Both the position numbers and the translations under genes were made by a program. Below are positions 6,906 to 7,247 of a stretch of DNA of 7,247 bases, piece by piece. Each line of letters opens with the position of its first letter. Position 1 is the stretch's first letter. The notes beneath the pieces were generated by a model. It ran no database searches and was not told where the DNA came from. It saw only the letters and a list, made by a program, of their open reading frames with translations. Origin of the DNA: Flavobacteriaceae bacterium (GTDB taxonomy: Bacteria > Bacteroidota > Bacteroidia > Flavobacteriales > Flavobacteriaceae); NCBI GenBank assembly GCA_002693605.1, contig NZQO01000138.1, positions 1 to 7,247 on the forward strand. The letters run 5' to 3'.

Positions 6906-7247
6906 ATGAAAAAGAAAAAAATAAACCTACGGGATATAGACACTAATAAGCATTCAGGCGAGCACAGTCACGATGACGGCCATAACCATAGCAGCCCTGA
7001 AGAAATTTCAAATTTTAGAACCTATCTACCAGCTATTTTCAGCTTTGTGATGTTGATAGCAGGAATCGCTATTGATTACTTTGATGCGTTTCCTTTCTTC
7101 AAAGGATGGATTCGCGTAGTATGGTACACGGTAGCCTATATCCCTGTTGGTTTTCCGGTGATAAGAGAAGGCTGGAAAAGTATTAAAAATGGTGATTTTT
7201 TTACGGAATTCTTCTTAATGTCCATAGCCACTTTAGGTGCATTTGCC
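6906..7247 (+). CDS. Heavy-metal P1B-type ATPase, N-terminal part (3' partial)
   Basis: Expected to pump divalent metal (Zn/Cd/Pb type) from the cytoplasm using ATP; only the first 114 residues are in the window. The start at 6906 gives a Lys-rich opening followed by a His-rich stretch with H16, H20, H22, H26 and H28, a probable metal-binding N-terminus in place of the usual HMA domain with a CxxC motif. TM1 is at about 40-58 and TM2 at about 69-86, followed by GDFFTEFFLMSIATLGAFA (96-114), which matches the region before TM3/TM4 of ZntA/CadA-type ATPases. The CPC motif, DKTGT phosphorylation site and ATP-binding domain lie beyond the edge. It follows the regulator by 44 bp, so it may share the operon or have its own regulated promoter. 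AAAG about 10 nt upstream may serve as a weak ribosome site. ZntA-like identity is an inference from the visible part and context. Confidence 0.85.
   Translation, partial: MKKKKINLRDIDTNKHSGEHSHDDGHNHSSPEEISNFRTYLPAIFSFVMLIAGIAIDYFDAFPFFKGWIRVVWYTVAYIPVGFPVIREGWKSIKNGDFFTEFFLMSIATLGAFA

Noticed and set aside
1..7247. CRISPR arrays, tRNA or rRNA genes, insertion sequences
   Set aside because: I saw no regularly spaced repeats, tRNA-like folds, transposase motifs or terminal inverted repeats; nearly all of the window is taken by the listed genes.

Overview
The window is a compact, single-direction (+ strand) heavy-metal efflux locus, most likely from a member of the Bacteroidota, probably Flavobacteriaceae. 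The pointers are the AT-leaning, A-rich coding style, the near absence of Shine-Dalgarno sequences at most starts, the fusion of a CzcA-type RND pump to a TolC-type outer-membrane factor, and the tail of what looks like a DUF6660-type Cys/His protein directly upstream. I could not run any search, so the taxonomic call rests on recognised family features.

Layout: (1) positions 2-139 hold the C-terminal 45 residues of a small Cys/His protein cut by the window edge. (2) Positions 140-264 are a non-coding leader with a short hairpin/palindrome (149-170). (3) Positions 265-4608 encode a 1447-residue protein: a complete 12-TM HME-RND pump (about residues 1-1032), a signal-peptide-like segment (about 1036-1063), then a full TolC-type domain (about 1074-1447). 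(4) Positions 4613-5809 encode the lipoprotein periplasmic adaptor. (5) Positions 5813-6451 encode a short, divergent CDF-like cation transporter without the cytoplasmic domain. (6) Positions 6448-6861 encode a Fur-family regulator. (7) After a 44-bp gap, 6906-7247 is the start of a P1B-type metal ATPase that runs off the window.

The four complete genes lie 4 bp apart, 3 bp apart and overlapping by 4 bp (ATGA), so they are very probably one operon with translational coupling. The ATPase may be a further member or have its own promoter in the 44-bp gap.

Inferred working model: the P-type ATPase and the CDF-like protein move divalent metal (most likely Zn/Cd/Co) from cytoplasm to periplasm. 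The RND pump, adaptor and fused outer-membrane factor then carry it out of the cell. The Fur-family protein senses metal and probably controls the locus. The parts are recognisable, so this is not a wholly new system. The least ordinary points are the internal signal-peptide-like junction of the RND-TolC fusion and the altered metal site of the CDF-like protein.
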